The notes under the pieces were generated by a model. It searched no databases. It had not been told where the DNA came from and was given only the letters and a program-made list of their open reading frames with translations. From assembly GCF_006716745.1 (NCBI RefSeq), contig NZ_VFPP01000001.1, positions 2,232,001 through 2,296,000 of the forward strand: 64,000 nucleotides of DNA, written 5' to 3'. Each line of letters begins with the position of its first letter. Positions within the stretch are counted from its first letter, which is position 1. This DNA comes from Saccharothrix saharensis. Its GTDB lineage: Bacteria; Actinomycetota; Actinomycetes; Mycobacteriales; Pseudonocardiaceae. A program made the position numbers and the translations under genes. Positions 7,624-16,899 of the stretch are shown here, one piece after another.

Positions 7624-8550
7624 ATGGGATTCGAACGCGCGGTGGTGACGGGTGGGGCCGGGTTCCTCGGCTCGCACGTGTGCGAAGCGCTGCTCAAGCG
7701 CGGCACGCGGGTGGTCTGCGTGGACGACTTCCGCACCGGGTCGCCGGACAACCTGCCGGACGACCCGCGGCTGGGCGTGGTGGTCCAGGACGTGGCCAAG
7801 CCGCTCGACCTGCTCGGCGACGTCGACCTGGTGCTGCACCTTGCCTGCCCGGCGTCGCCGGTCGACTACCTGAGGATGCCCGTCGACACCCTCAAGGTGG
7901 GTGGTTTCGGCACGCTGCACGCGCTGGAGCTGGCTCGGCGCAAGAACGCGCGGATCGTCATCGCCTCCACCAGCGAGGTGTACGGCGACCCGTTGGAGCA
8001 CCCGCAGCGGGAGAGCTACTGGGGCAACGTCAACCCGGTCGGCCCGCGCAGCGTCTACGACGAGGCCAAGCGCTTCGGCGAGGCCATGACCTGCGCGTTC
8101 CGCGGCGAGTACGGCGTGGACACCGGCATCGTCCGCATCTTCAACACCTACGGCGCGCGGATGCGCCCCGACGACGGCCGGATGATTCCCACTTTCGTGC
8201 GACAGGCCCGCGCGGGCGAGCCGCTGACCGTGCACGGCGACGGTTTGCAGACCCGGTCGCTGTGCCACGTGGACGACCTGGTGCGCGGCCTGCTGTCGAT
8301 GGCGGAGAGCGACCACCCGGGTCCGGTGAACCTCGGCAACCCCGAGGAGGTCACCGTGCTGGAGGTCGCGCGGAAGGTGATCGAGCTGATCGGCGGCACG
8401 TCCGCGATCGAGCACGTCGACGCGATGACGGACGACCCGCGCCGCCGCCGACCGGACATCTCGCTGGCCCGGCGGGTGCTGGGCTGGCAGCCGGAGATCG
8501 GGTTGGACGAGGGACTGCGGCGGTCGTTTGACCGGCAACTCGTCGGGTAG
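7624..8550 (+). CDS. UDP-glucuronate decarboxylase-like NAD-dependent epimerase (cluster A)
   Basis: A 308-residue extended SDR. TGGAGFLGSH is the NAD-binding Gly motif, and LACPASPVDYLRMPV, SEVYGDPLEHPQ, SYWGNVNPVGPRSVYDEAKR and RIFNTYGARM are hallmark stretches of UDP-xylose synthase (UXS); Tyr and Lys of YDEAK are catalytic. It would convert UDP-glucuronate to UDP-xylose or a 4-keto intermediate, using the product of the UDP-glucose dehydrogenase encoded at 12180. The stop codon TAG is also part of the next promoter's GGGTAG. A related UDP-sugar epimerase activity cannot be excluded. Confidence 0.85.
   Translation: MGFERAVVTGGAGFLGSHVCEALLKRGTRVVCVDDFRTGSPDNLPDDPRLGVVVQDVAKPLDLLGDVDLVLHLACPASPVDYLRMPVDTLKVGGFGTLHALELARRKNARIVIASTSEVYGDPLEHPQRESYWGNVNPVGPRSVYDEAKRFGEAMTCAFRGEYGVDTGIVRIFNTYGARMRPDDGRMIPTFVRQARAGEPLTVHGDGLQTRSLCHVDDLVRGLLSMAESDHPGPVNLGNPEEVTVLEVARKVIELIGGTSAIEHVDAMTDDPRRRRPDISLARRVLGWQPEIGLDEGLRRSFDRQLVG
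8526..8550 (+). promoter_or_regulatory. SigB/SigF-like promoter of the carbamoyltransferase operon
   Basis: GTTT (8526-8529), a 15-base spacer and GGGTAG (8545-8550), the canonical form. It lies in the last codons of the UXS-like gene and leaves a leader of about 70 bases before the GTG at 8631. Confidence 0.6.
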
Positions 8551-8630
8551 TCGGACGACACCGGTCCGCGACGGTCCGCGACCCACGCCGGTGGCAGTCC
8601 ACACAGGAGTTGGAGCGAAAGGGGAAAGCC

Positions 8631-10247
8631 GTGCGCGTGCTCGGTATCAACGCGGTCTTCCACGACCCCGCCGCCGCCCTCGTGGTGGACGGCGAGGTGG
8701 TGGCCGCCGCGGAGGAGGAACGCTTCTCCCGGCGCAAGCACGGCAAGCGGCCCGTGCCGTTCTCCGCGTGGGAACAGCCCGAACAGGCCGCCCGCTGGTG
8801 CCTGGAGCGCGCCGGGCTGACCCCCGCCGACCTGGACGCGGTCGCCTACTCCTACGACCCGGACCTGGTCGAGCCGAACGACGTGCCGTGGGAGGACCTG
8901 CGCACCGAGTACGCGCGCCGCGCGCCGTACTTCCTGGCCACCGCGCTGCCGGGGCTGGACCCGGCGATCGTGCGGTTCGTGCCGCACCACGTGGCGCACG
9001 CCGCGTCCACCGGTCTGGCCGCGCCGTTCGGCGGCGACTGCGCCGTGCTGGTCAACGACGGTCGCGGTGAGTGCCGCTCGCACCTGGCGGGCAGCTACCG
9101 GGGCCACCGGCTGGAGACGCTGGCCGCGCAGCACCTGCCGCACTCGCTCGGCCTGCTCTACGAGGACCTGACCGAGCACCTGGGCTTCCTGCGCTCCAGC
9201 GACGAGTACAAGGTGATGGCGCTGGCCTCCTACGCCGAGCCCAAGCACCTGGACCTGCTGCGCGAGCACGTCCGCGCGACCGAGGACGGCGGGTTCCACA
9301 TCACGCCGCTGGACTGGGCGACGCTGGCCAAGCGCCGCGGCCCGGACGACGAGGTGACGCGGGAGCACGCCGAGCTGGCGGCGAGCGTGCAGGTGCGCGT
9401 CGAGGAGGTGCTGCTGGACCTGGTCCGGTGGCTGCACGAGCGCACCGGGCAGAAGCGGCTGACCATGGCGGGCGGCGTCGCGCTGAACTGCGTGGCGAAC
9501 ACGCGGATCTTCGCCGAGGGGCCGTTCGACGAGGTGTGGGTGCAGCCGGCGGCCGGTGACGCGGGCACGGCGCTCGGCGCGGCGCTCCAGGTGGTGGCGG
9601 ACGCCGGTGAGCCGGCCGCCGCGATGCCCGGCGCGGACCTGGGCCGATCGTGGACCGACGCCGAGATCGAGGACTACCTGCGCAACGCCAAGGTGGCGTA
9701 CGAGGAGCCGGACGACGTGGCCGTCGCGGTGGCCGAGGCATTGGCCGAGGACAAGGTGGTGGCCTGGTTCCAGGGTCGCAGCGAGTACGGACCTCGGGCG
9801 CTGGGCCGCCGGTCGCTGCTCGCGCACCCCGGCAAGGCCGAGAACCTGGAACGGCTCAACAACGTGAAGGGGCGCGAGCAGTTCCGGCCGATCGCGCCGA
9901 TGGTGCTGGCCGACCGCGCGGCCGAGCTGTTCGACCGCGGGCCGCTGCCCAGCCCGTACATGCTGTTCGTGCACGACGTGCGGCCCGAGTGGCGTGACCG
10001 CGTCCCGGCGGTCGTGCACGTGGACGGCACCGCGCGCGTGCAGACCGTCGACCCGGGCACCGAGCCGCTGATGGCCCGGGTGATCCGGGAGTTCGACCGC
10101 CGCACGGGCGTGCCCGTGGTGGTCAACACGAGCCTGAACACGGCCGGGCGGCCGATGGTGGACGACCCGCGTGACGCCCTGGAGTGCTTCGGGTCGGCCC
10201 CGGTGGACCTGCTGGCCATCGGCCGGTTCGTGGTGCGCCGGCCATGA
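8631..10247 (+). CDS. O-carbamoyltransferase of the NodU/CmcH/TobZ family (cluster A)
   Basis: A 538-residue protein with the Kae1-like N-terminal half (FHDPAAALVVDG, EEERFSRRKHG, VPHHVAHAAS, GGVALNCVANTRI) and the YrdC-like C-terminal half (FQGRSEYGPRALGRRS, FRPIAPMV, VVNTSLNT). Such enzymes use carbamoyl phosphate and ATP to place a carbamoyl group on a sugar hydroxyl of antibiotics or Nod factors. GTG 8631 gives the usual MRVLGIN start; AAAGGGGAAA precedes it. Its ATGA overlap with the following GT2 gene shows translational coupling. The likely acceptor is a sugar of the glycan built by this cluster. Confidence 0.9.
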   Translation: MRVLGINAVFHDPAAALVVDGEVVAAAEEERFSRRKHGKRPVPFSAWEQPEQAARWCLERAGLTPADLDAVAYSYDPDLVEPNDVPWEDLRTEYARRAPYFLATALPGLDPAIVRFVPHHVAHAASTGLAAPFGGDCAVLVNDGRGECRSHLAGSYRGHRLETLAAQHLPHSLGLLYEDLTEHLGFLRSSDEYKVMALASYAEPKHLDLLREHVRATEDGGFHITPLDWATLAKRRGPDDEVTREHAELAASVQVRVEEVLLDLVRWLHERTGQKRLTMAGGVALNCVANTRIFAEGPFDEVWVQPAAGDAGTALGAALQVVADAGEPAAAMPGADLGRSWTDAEIEDYLRNAKVAYEEPDDVAVAVAEALAEDKVVAWFQGRSEYGPRALGRRSLLAHPGKAENLERLNNVKGREQFRPIAPMVLADRAAELFDRGPLPSPYMLFVHDVRPEWRDRVPAVVHVDGTARVQTVDPGTEPLMARVIREFDRRTGVPVVVNTSLNTAGRPMVDDPRDALECFGSAPVDLLAIGRFVVRRP

Positions 10248-11335
10248 GCGTCGACTACGCGGTGGTGATCCCCACCGTCGGCCGGGACAGCCTGGAGGTC
10301 GTGCTGGACGCGCTGGAGCACGGCGTCGGGCCGCCGCCGCGCGAGATCATCGTGGTGGACGACCGGCCCGAGCCCGGACCGCTGCCGCCGACCCACTCGG
10401 CGCGCGTGCTGCGCACCGGTGGCCGCGGCCCGGCCGCCGCGCGCAACGCCGGGTGGCGTGCCGCGTGCTGCGAGTGGGTCGCCTTCCTGGACGACGACGT
10501 GGTGCCGCCGCGCGACTGGAAGCAGCAGGTGACGTCGGACCTGGCGAAGCTGGGGCTGGACGTGGGCGCGTCGCAGGCGCGGATCGTGGTGCCGCTGCCG
10601 GAGGACCGCCGGCCGACCGACTGGGAACGCGGCACGGCCGGGCTGGCGGACGCGCGGTACATCACCGCGGACATGGCCTACCGCCGGGCGGCGCTCGTGC
10701 ACGCGGGCGGGTTCGACGAGCGGTTCCCGCGCGCGTACCGGGAGGACGCCGAGCTGGCGCTGCGCGTGCTGGCGCACGGGTACCGGATCGTGAACGGCGA
10801 CCGCGTGACCACGCACCCGGTGCGGGAAGCGGACTTCTTCGCCAGCCTGAGGCAGCAGCGCGGCAACGCCGACGACGCGTTGGTGCGGCGCCTGCTGGGC
10901 CCCCGGTGGCGTGAGCGGATGGGCGGCGCACCCGGACGGCTGCCCTGGCACGTGGCCACCACGGCGTCCGGCGCGCTCGCCGTCCTGTGCGGACTGCTCG
11001 GGTGGCGGAAGGCGGCGGTGGCGGCCGGTGCCACGTGGGCCGGGCTGACCGGGTGGTTCGCCGCGCAGCGCATCGCGCCCGGACCGCGCACCCGCGACGA
11101 GGTGGTGAAGATGGTCGTCACGAGCATCGCCATCCCGCCCGCCGCGTGCGCGCACCGGTTGCGCGGCGAGTTCCGCCACCGGGCCGTGCCGGTCGAGGGA
11201 CGGCAGCGCCGCCGGGTCGTGCCGGTGGCGGACGCGCTGGACCGGCTGCGCACGCGCGGCGGACCCGCGGCGGGCCGTTCCCGGGTGCCGCGCGCCGAGT
11301 CGTCCGGCGGCGGGTCCGGGGTGGTGCGGTCGTGA
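10244..11335 (+). CDS. Family 2 glycosyltransferase with C-terminal membrane segments (cluster A)
   Basis: A 363-residue protein. The N-terminal GT-A domain (1-220) shows AVVIPTVGRDSLEVV, IIVVDDRPEP, the FLDDDV metal motif and ERFPRAYREDAELALR in the catalytic half. Two hydrophobic segments near residues 240-280 should anchor it to the membrane, followed by a basic cytoplasmic tail. It overlaps the carbamoyltransferase gene (ATGA) and the next GT9 gene (GTGA), so all are co-translated. Substrates are unknown. Confidence 0.87.
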   Translation: MSVDYAVVIPTVGRDSLEVVLDALEHGVGPPPREIIVVDDRPEPGPLPPTHSARVLRTGGRGPAAARNAGWRAACCEWVAFLDDDVVPPRDWKQQVTSDLAKLGLDVGASQARIVVPLPEDRRPTDWERGTAGLADARYITADMAYRRAALVHAGGFDERFPRAYREDAELALRVLAHGYRIVNGDRVTTHPVREADFFASLRQQRGNADDALVRRLLGPRWRERMGGAPGRLPWHVATTASGALAVLCGLLGWRKAAVAAGATWAGLTGWFAAQRIAPGPRTRDEVVKMVVTSIAIPPAACAHRLRGEFRHRAVPVEGRQRRRVVPVADALDRLRTRGGPAAGRSRVPRAESSGGGSGVVRS

Positions 11336-12222
11336 GGGTCCTGGTGCTGCGCGCGCTCGGCCTCGGCGACCTGCTCACGGCCGTGCCTGCGCTGCGCGGG
11401 TTGCGCCGCGCTTGCCCGGACGCCGAGATCACCCTGGCCGCGCCCGGCTGGCTGGCCGACGCGGTCGACCGGATCGACGCGGTCGACCGGCTGCAACCCA
11501 CCGAGGGGCTCGTGCCGATCGACTACGAGTCGCCGGACCTCGCGGTCAACCTGCACGGGTGCGGACCGCGGAGCACCGAGCTGCTGCGCGCCACCCACCC
11601 CGCCCGGCTGATCACGCACGGCGTGCACGTGCCGTGGCCCGCGCACCAGCACGAGGTGCTGCGGTGGTGCCGGTTGCTGGCGCAGTTCGGCATCGCGTGC
11701 GACCCCGACGACCTGCACCTGCCGCCGGTGCCGCGGCACGACCACGTCGTCGTGCACCCCGGGGCGAGCCACGGCGCGCGGCGGTGGCCCGCGGACCGGT
11801 TCGCGGCGGTGGCCCGCGCGCTGGGCCCTGACGTGGTGGTCACCGGGAGCCCCGCCGAGGAGCCGTTGGTGCGCGAGGTGGCGCAGGGCCGCTCGCGCGT
11901 GGGCGACCTGGCCGGCCTGCTGGACCTCGTGGCCGGCGCACGACTCGTCATCTGCGGCGACACCGGCGTGGCGCACGTCGCCACCGCCTACCGCACGCCG
12001 TCCGTGGTGTTGTTCGGACCGGTGTCCCCCGCCGAGTGGGGACCTCGGTCGGGGCCGCACCGGGCGCTCTGGCACGGGACGACCGGCGACACGTTCGCCG
12101 ACCACCCCGATCCGGGGCTGCTCGGGATCACCGCGGACGAGGTGCTGGACGCCGCGCGATCGCTACTGGGAGGTGGACCGTGGCCAGGATCGGCGTCATC
12201 GGCGCGGGCTATGTCGGGCTGA
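11332..12222 (+). CDS. GT9 (heptosyltransferase-like) glycosyltransferase (cluster A)
   Basis: A 296-residue GT-B fold protein of family GT9, the family of ADP-heptose:LPS heptosyltransferases. Signs are RVLVLRALGLGDLLTAVPAL at the N-terminus, VVHPGASHGARRWPADRFA in the middle, and ICGDTGVAHVATAYRTPSVVLFGP near the C-terminus (Asp and His in the donor site). It starts by GTGA overlap with the GT2 gene and overlaps the next gene by 43 bases. A second GT9 lies in cluster B beside heptose-synthesis genes, which supports a heptose donor for both. Gram-positive cells lack LPS, so the acceptor is something else. Confidence 0.86.
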   Translation: MRVLVLRALGLGDLLTAVPALRGLRRACPDAEITLAAPGWLADAVDRIDAVDRLQPTEGLVPIDYESPDLAVNLHGCGPRSTELLRATHPARLITHGVHVPWPAHQHEVLRWCRLLAQFGIACDPDDLHLPPVPRHDHVVVHPGASHGARRWPADRFAAVARALGPDVVVTGSPAEEPLVREVAQGRSRVGDLAGLLDLVAGARLVICGDTGVAHVATAYRTPSVVLFGPVSPAEWGPRSGPHRALWHGTTGDTFADHPDPGLLGITADEVLDAARSLLGGGPWPGSASSARAMSG

Positions 12223-13463
12223 CCACCGCGGCGTGCTTCGCGCGGCTCGGGCACACCGTGGTGTGCGCGGACGTGGACGAGGTGAAGGTCGCCGCGCTGG
12301 GCCGGGCCGAGATCGGCGCGCACGAGCCGGGGCTGGGCGAGCTGGTCGCGGAGGGCCTGCGGGCCGGGCGGCTGCGGTTCGTGCTCGGCAACGCGGAGGC
12401 GTTGTCCGACGTGGACTTCGTGTTCCTGTGCGTGCCGACGCCGACCGGTCGGGACGGCGCGGCCGACCTGTCCGCGGTGCACGCGGTGCTGCGCGAGGCG
12501 CGGGGCGCGGTGCGGTCCGGCTGCGTGCTGGTGATCAAGTCGACGGTGCCCGCCGGCACGACCGTGCGGGTGGCGGAGCTGGTGGGCCGGTCGGACGTGC
12601 GGGTGGTGTCCAACCCGGAGTTCCTCCGCGAGGGGCACGCGGTGGACGACTTCCTCCGGCCGCAACGGGTCGTGGTCGGGTCGGAGGCCGAGGAGGCCGC
12701 GCGCCGGGTGGTCGCGCTGTACGCGGGGACGGGCGCGCCGGCGCTGGTCACCGGCAGCGCGAGCGCGGAGCTGGTGAAGTACGCCAGCAACTGCTTCCTG
12801 GCGATGAAGCTCTCGTACGTCAACAGCCTGGCCGAGCTGTGCGAGCGGGTCGGCGCGGACATCGGCGACGTGACCGAGGGCATGCGGCTGGACGACCGGA
12901 TCGGGGCGTCGTTCCTGGAGCCGGGGCCGGGTTGGGGTGGTTCGTGCTTCCCCAAGGACACCAGGGCGTTGCTGTCCACGGCGGAGGAGGCGCACGTCGA
13001 CTTCCCGTTGCTGCGGGCGACGATCGGCACGAACGGCCACCAGGCGCACCGCGTGGTGGCGATGGTGCGTGACGCGGTGGGCGGGTCGCTGGGCGGCGCG
13101 CGGCTCGGGCTGCTCGGGTTGACGTTCAAGGCGGGCACGGACGACCTGCGTGATTCGCCCGCGCTGGCGGTGGCCTCGCTGCTGGCCGAGGAGGGCGCGC
13201 GGCTGACCGGCTACGACCCGTGCGTGTCGGCGGACTGCGGCCCGGTCCGGGTGCTCGACTCGGCGGAGGCGGTGGCGGCAGGCGCGGACGGGCTGGTGGT
13301 GCTGACCGAGTGGCCCGAGTTCGCGGAGCTGGACTGGCCGAACCTGGCCGCGGCCATGACCACCCCGGTGATCGTGGACACCCGCAACCTGCTGCCGGTG
13401 GAAAAGGTCGCCGAGGCCGGCTTCCACCTGGTCTCGCTGGGCCGGCCGACAGCGCCGAGGTGA
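12180..13463 (+). CDS. UDP-glucose 6-dehydrogenase (UDP-Glc/GDP-Man dehydrogenase family)
   Basis: A 427-residue enzyme that oxidises a nucleotide hexose to the uronate with two NAD. Residues 1-30 carry the NAD motif IGVIGAGYVGLTTA; NPEFLREGHAVDDF, the KYASNCFLAMKLSYVN helix and PGPGWGGSCFPKDT with the catalytic Cys follow; the C-terminal domain has LGLTFKAGTDDLRDSPA. GTG 12180 has GGGAGG upstream. Together with the UXS-like enzyme at 7624 it gives the route UDP-glucose to UDP-glucuronate to UDP-xylose. It is the last gene of cluster A. Confidence 0.92.
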   Translation: MARIGVIGAGYVGLTTAACFARLGHTVVCADVDEVKVAALGRAEIGAHEPGLGELVAEGLRAGRLRFVLGNAEALSDVDFVFLCVPTPTGRDGAADLSAVHAVLREARGAVRSGCVLVIKSTVPAGTTVRVAELVGRSDVRVVSNPEFLREGHAVDDFLRPQRVVVGSEAEEAARRVVALYAGTGAPALVTGSASAELVKYASNCFLAMKLSYVNSLAELCERVGADIGDVTEGMRLDDRIGASFLEPGPGWGGSCFPKDTRALLSTAEEAHVDFPLLRATIGTNGHQAHRVVAMVRDAVGGSLGGARLGLLGLTFKAGTDDLRDSPALAVASLLAEEGARLTGYDPCVSADCGPVRVLDSAEAVAAGADGLVVLTEWPEFAELDWPNLAAAMTTPVIVDTRNLLPVEKVAEAGFHLVSLGRPTAPR

Positions 13464-13539
13464 CCCACTAGGACCTGAACCGACCTACATCGTCCCTAAC
13501 GTGGTCCGCAGCGAACACGACCGACGAGGAGACGATCGA

Positions 13540-14013
13540 GTGAACGTCGTGCCCGACGGCTACCACACCGTCACGCCCTGGATCATCACCGCCGGCCGCA
13601 CGGCCGAGCTGATCGACTTCACGGTCGCCGTGCTGGACGGCGTCGAGCTCGGCCGGGTGGAGGCCGACGGGGTGGTCGGCCACGCCGAGGTCCGCGTCGG
13701 CGACTCGGTGGTGATGATGTTCGACCGGCCGGGATGGCCCGCCACCCCCGCGTTCCTGCGGCTCTACGTCGCCGACGACGCCGAGGTGCTGCGCCGGGCC
13801 GTCGCGCGCGGCTCGGTCGTGGTGACCGAGCCGACCGAGCTGTTCTGGGGCGACCGGGTCAGCCGCCTGCGCGACCCGTTCGGCAACCTGTGGTGGGTGC
13901 ACCAGCGCGTCGCGGAGCCGACCCAGGACGAGCTGCCCGCCCGGATGGCCGACCCCGCGTTCGTCGCGGCCATGGCGTACGTGCAGAGCGCCGACTTCTC
14001 CCCCGCCGGCTGA
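13540..14013 (+). CDS. VOC (glyoxalase/bleomycin-resistance fold) protein
   Basis: A 157-residue PhnB-like protein of the vicinal oxygen chelate superfamily: VTPWIITAGRTAELIDFTVAVLDG at the start, SVVMMFDRPG in the middle, and RLRDPFGNLWWVHQRV near residue 120, the usual C-terminal beta-strand motif. The metal-binding residues are not clear, and many such proteins have unknown ligands. GTG 13540 is chosen because CGAGGAGACG precedes it; an earlier in-frame GTG at 13501 adds unrelated residues. It is convergent with the ABC permease gene, 3 bases away. Confidence 0.8.
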   Translation: MNVVPDGYHTVTPWIITAGRTAELIDFTVAVLDGVELGRVEADGVVGHAEVRVGDSVVMMFDRPGWPATPAFLRLYVADDAEVLRRAVARGSVVVTEPTELFWGDRVSRLRDPFGNLWWVHQRVAEPTQDELPARMADPAFVAAMAYVQSADFSPAG

Positions 14014-14016
14014 TCG

Positions 14017-14721
14017 CTACCCGCGCGGGTCCCAGCGGAAGAAGCGGGTGGCCAGGGCGGTGGCCGCGACGGTCCACAGGGCCACCGCCAGCACGGCCGG
14101 GCCGACCTGGTCGGTCGGGCCGCCCCACGCGGCGTCGACCAGCGTGCCCAGGCCCGTGCCCGGCACCAGGAACACCCACGGGTCCACCTCGCCGTTCGAG
14201 CCGAACAGGCCGCCGACGACCAGCGCGAAGAAGAACGGCGCGGTGGTGATCTGGGCCAGCTCGGCCGTGCCCGTCACCCCGCTGGTGGCCACGCCCGCCG
14301 CGCAGCTCAGCGCCACGCCGCCGACCAGCGCGGGCACCAGGAGCTCGGGCCGGGCAGGCAGGGGCGCGCCCGCCGCCACGCTGATGCCCAGCAGCACGAG
14401 CGCCTGCGCGAGCCCGAGCAGCACCACCGGCAGCAGGACGCCGGTCAGCACCACGACGTCGGACGCCGCGCCCGTCCGCAGCCGCTTGAGGTAGAGGTCC
14501 TGGCGGCGGGCGGTCAACGCGGTCGTCACCGTCACGTACACGGTGAACCCGAACGAGAACAGCAGTTGCAGCGTCACGACCATCGTCCAGCCGGTCTGCT
14601 CGCCGTCCATCGCGAGCGCGAAGTACAGGCCGGCGGCCATCGGCATCAGCACGGCCAGCGCGGCGGCGGTCCGGTTGCGCAGCAGGAGCTTCAGCTCGGC
14701 CACGCCCAGTGCGGCGATCAT
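14017..14721 (-). CDS. ABC-2 type transporter permease
   Basis: A 234-residue membrane protein with six hydrophobic segments, typical of ABC-2 exporters: a short N-terminal amphipathic stretch (VAELKLLLRNRTAA), then LYLKRLRTGAASDVVVLTGVLL, the conserved cytoplasmic loop before helix 3. It is joined to the ATPase gene by an ATGA overlap, so the two form one half-size exporter. The divergent sensor kinase and regulator probably control it, as in DesK/LiaS-type export modules. The substrate (lipid, peptide or drug) is unknown. Confidence 0.85.
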   Translation of the reverse strand: MIAALGVAELKLLLRNRTAAALAVLMPMAAGLYFALAMDGEQTGWTMVVTLQLLFSFGFTVYVTVTTALTARRQDLYLKRLRTGAASDVVVLTGVLLPVVLLGLAQALVLLGISVAAGAPLPARPELLVPALVGGVALSCAAGVATSGVTGTAELAQITTAPFFFALVVGGLFGSNGEVDPWVFLVPGTGLGTLVDAAWGGPTDQVGPAVLAVALWTVAATALATRFFRWDPRG

Positions 14722-15632
14722 GCGGCCACGACCTCCCTGCCCGTGCGGGCGTTGTGGAACACGTCCTCCAGCGATGCGTGGTGCGCCCGGATCCGACCCA
14801 ACCGCAGGCCCTCCCGCCCCGCCCACGCCAGCAGCAGCGCCAGGTCGTCCTGCAGGTCGGACGTGCGTACCTCGACCCGGCCGGACGGCCGGTGCACCAC
14901 GTCGCCGGACAGCATCGGCAGCGCGCCCACGTCGAGCGGGCCGGGCAGGTCGAACTCGATCCGGGCGGGCTGGGCGGCGAGCACGTCCACCAGAGCCCCG
15001 GACACCGCCACCCGCCCCTCGTGCATGATCGCGAGCCGGTGCGCGAGCGACTCGGCCTCCTCCAGGTAGTGCGTGGTCAGCACGACGGTCGTGCCCTCGG
15101 CCAGCAGGCCCCGCACGACCTCCCACGTCCGCTGCCGCGATTCGGGGTCGAGCCCGGTCGTCGGCTCGTCCAGGAACAGCAGCTCGGGCCGCCCCAGCAC
15201 GGCGAGCGCGAGGTCCAGCCGCCGCCGCTCGCCGCCGGAGAGCTGCTTGATCCGCACGTCGCGCCGGTGCGCCAGGTCCAGCCGCGCCAGCACGTCCTCG
15301 GTGGCCCGCCGACCGCTCGTGACGCCCCACAGCGCCACCATCTCGCGCGCGGTCAGGTCGGCCGGGAACCCGCTGTCCTGCAGCATGATCCCGGTGCGCG
15401 ACCGCAGCGCCGCCCGTTCCCGGAACGGGTCCAGCCCGAGCACCCGCACGGTGCCGCCGAACGGGGCGCGCAGCCCCTCCAACGTCTCCATGGTGGTGGT
15501 CTTGCCCGCGCCGTTGGTGCCCAGCAGCGCGAACAGCTCACCGCGCCGGACCTCGAAGTCCACCCCTCGCACGGCTTCGAAGTCGCCGTAGCGGCACCTC
15601 AGGTCCGCCACGTCGATCACTTTCTCTCCCAT
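14718..15632 (-). CDS. ABC transporter ATP-binding protein
   Basis: A 304-residue DrrA/CcmA-type ATPase. Walker A is GTNGAGKTTT near residue 40, the Q-loop MLQDSG, signature LSGGERRR, Walker B LLFLDEPTTGLD and switch His in TTHYLEEAE. The C-terminal ~90 residues form the variable domain of this family. ATG 15632 starts at MGEKVIDV; a further ATG three codons upstream is possible. It powers the permease encoded next to it. A TGACA-GA-TGTCA palindrome lies 60 bases upstream. Confidence 0.92.
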   Translation of the reverse strand: MGEKVIDVADLRCRYGDFEAVRGVDFEVRRGELFALLGTNGAGKTTTMETLEGLRAPFGGTVRVLGLDPFRERAALRSRTGIMLQDSGFPADLTAREMVALWGVTSGRRATEDVLARLDLAHRRDVRIKQLSGGERRRLDLALAVLGRPELLFLDEPTTGLDPESRQRTWEVVRGLLAEGTTVVLTTHYLEEAESLAHRLAIMHEGRVAVSGALVDVLAAQPARIEFDLPGPLDVGALPMLSGDVVHRPSGRVEVRTSDLQDDLALLLAWAGREGLRLGRIRAHHASLEDVFHNARTGREVVAA

Positions 15633-15691
15633 GGCCACCATGCTGGCCGCCGCCGTGGGCCGCACCCAGTGCCGCGGCGCACCGGTCCGTG

Positions 15692-15703
15692 TGACAGATG
15701 TCA
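15692..15703. promoter_or_regulatory. Candidate operator TGACAGATGTCA between exporter and two-component genes
   Basis: A dyad of TGACA and TGTCA arms with a 2-base centre lies between the divergent ABC exporter and sensor kinase genes. Response regulators of this LuxR type often bind such short dyads in their own intergenic region; binding here is inferred. Confidence 0.45.
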
Positions 15704-15741
15704 GCAGACAGCGGTGCGACCCGACTCGTAGATTCGTCGGT

Positions 15742-16899
15742 GTGACTCCCCTGAACAGGCTCCGCCGCTACACGTGGTGGACCGTGGTGGCCGGCGGCGT
15801 GGTGGCCGGCCTCGGCACGGTGCTCGACCTGTTCACCCACGACTACGGCGTGCTGGAGTCGGTGGCGCTGGTGGTCGCCGTGGCGGTGGTGATCGGCCAG
15901 CACACCCGGTACATGCGGCGGGCGATGATCGGGCTGGGGCGCGGCGACGGTTCCCCGTGGGAGCACGCGGCGACGTTCGCCGTGGCGCTGGGCGCGTGGG
16001 CGGCGACGAGCGGCGCGAACGGGTTCCTGCCGGCCTGGGCCATGCTGCCCGCGCTGGTGGTCGCGCACGTGGGCGCGGTCACGCCGGCGCGCGGCCGTTG
16101 GCCGCTGGTGGCGGTGATGACGGTGCTCTCGGTCGCCGTGGGCGGGCTGTTCGGCGGTCCCGACGCGCAGCCCGCGATGGTCCTGGCGGGCGCGATGGTG
16201 CTCGCGCTGGTGTTCGCCGACCTCGCCCAGCTGTGGATCTGGGACCTGGCGGTGAAGCAGGAGGAGAGCCGCCGGACCGCCGAGGCCCTGGCCGTGGCCG
16301 AGGAGCGGCTGCGGTTCGCCGCCGACCTGCACGACATCCAGGGCCACCACCTGCAGGCGATCGCGCTGAAGGGCGAGCTGGCGCAGCGGCTGATCGGCCG
16401 GGACGACGAGCTGGCCAGGCAGCACGCGGGTGAGGTGGCCGAGCTGGCCCGCACGGCGCTGCGGGAGACCCGCGAGGTGGTGCAGGGCTACCGGCGGGCG
16501 AGCCTGGGCACCGAGATCACCAACGCGGTGGGCGTGCTGCGGGCGGCGGGCATCGAGACGACGGTCGAGGGGGACGCGGCGGACGTGCCGCCGCCGTTGC
16601 AGCCGCTGTTCGGCGCGTTGGTGCGGGAGGGCACGACGAACGTGCTGCGGCACAGCCGGGCGCGGCGGTGCGACCTGCTGATCGACGTGGTCGACGGCCA
16701 GGTGTGCGTGCGGCTGCGCAACGACGGCGTGCCCGCCGACTTCGCGGGTGCGGGCAAGGCCGGCGCCGGCGCGGGCGACGTGGGCGCGGGGCTGGCCGGG
16801 CTGCGCGAGCGGTTCGCCGCGGTCGGCGGGCGGGTCGAGGGCGGCCCGGCCCGGTCGGAGGGGTTCGAGCTGGTCGGCAGGGCGGGGGTCGGCCGGTGA
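15742..16899 (+). CDS. DesK/LiaS-type sensor histidine kinase
   Basis: A 385-residue membrane kinase. Residues ~10-165 contain five or six hydrophobic segments with short loops, so the signal is probably sensed in the membrane. The HisKA_3 box is FAADLHDIQGHHLQAIALK near residue 195, with the phospho-accepting His in DLHD; ATP-binding features (EGTTNVLRHSRA, CVRLRNDGVP, GAGLAGLRERFAAVGG) complete the HATPase domain. GTG 15742 is the start giving the usual short N-terminus. It overlaps the response regulator gene by GTGA. Confidence 0.9.
   Translation: MTPLNRLRRYTWWTVVAGGVVAGLGTVLDLFTHDYGVLESVALVVAVAVVIGQHTRYMRRAMIGLGRGDGSPWEHAATFAVALGAWAATSGANGFLPAWAMLPALVVAHVGAVTPARGRWPLVAVMTVLSVAVGGLFGGPDAQPAMVLAGAMVLALVFADLAQLWIWDLAVKQEESRRTAEALAVAEERLRFAADLHDIQGHHLQAIALKGELAQRLIGRDDELARQHAGEVAELARTALRETREVVQGYRRASLGTEITNAVGVLRAAGIETTVEGDAADVPPPLQPLFGALVREGTTNVLRHSRARRCDLLIDVVDGQVCVRLRNDGVPADFAGAGKAGAGAGDVGAGLAGLRERFAAVGGRVEGGPARSEGFELVGRAGVGR

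Noticed and set aside
8148..10019. A 623-codon minus-strand frame opposite the UXS and carbamoyltransferase genes
   Set aside because: Shadow of two recognisable genes; no motif.
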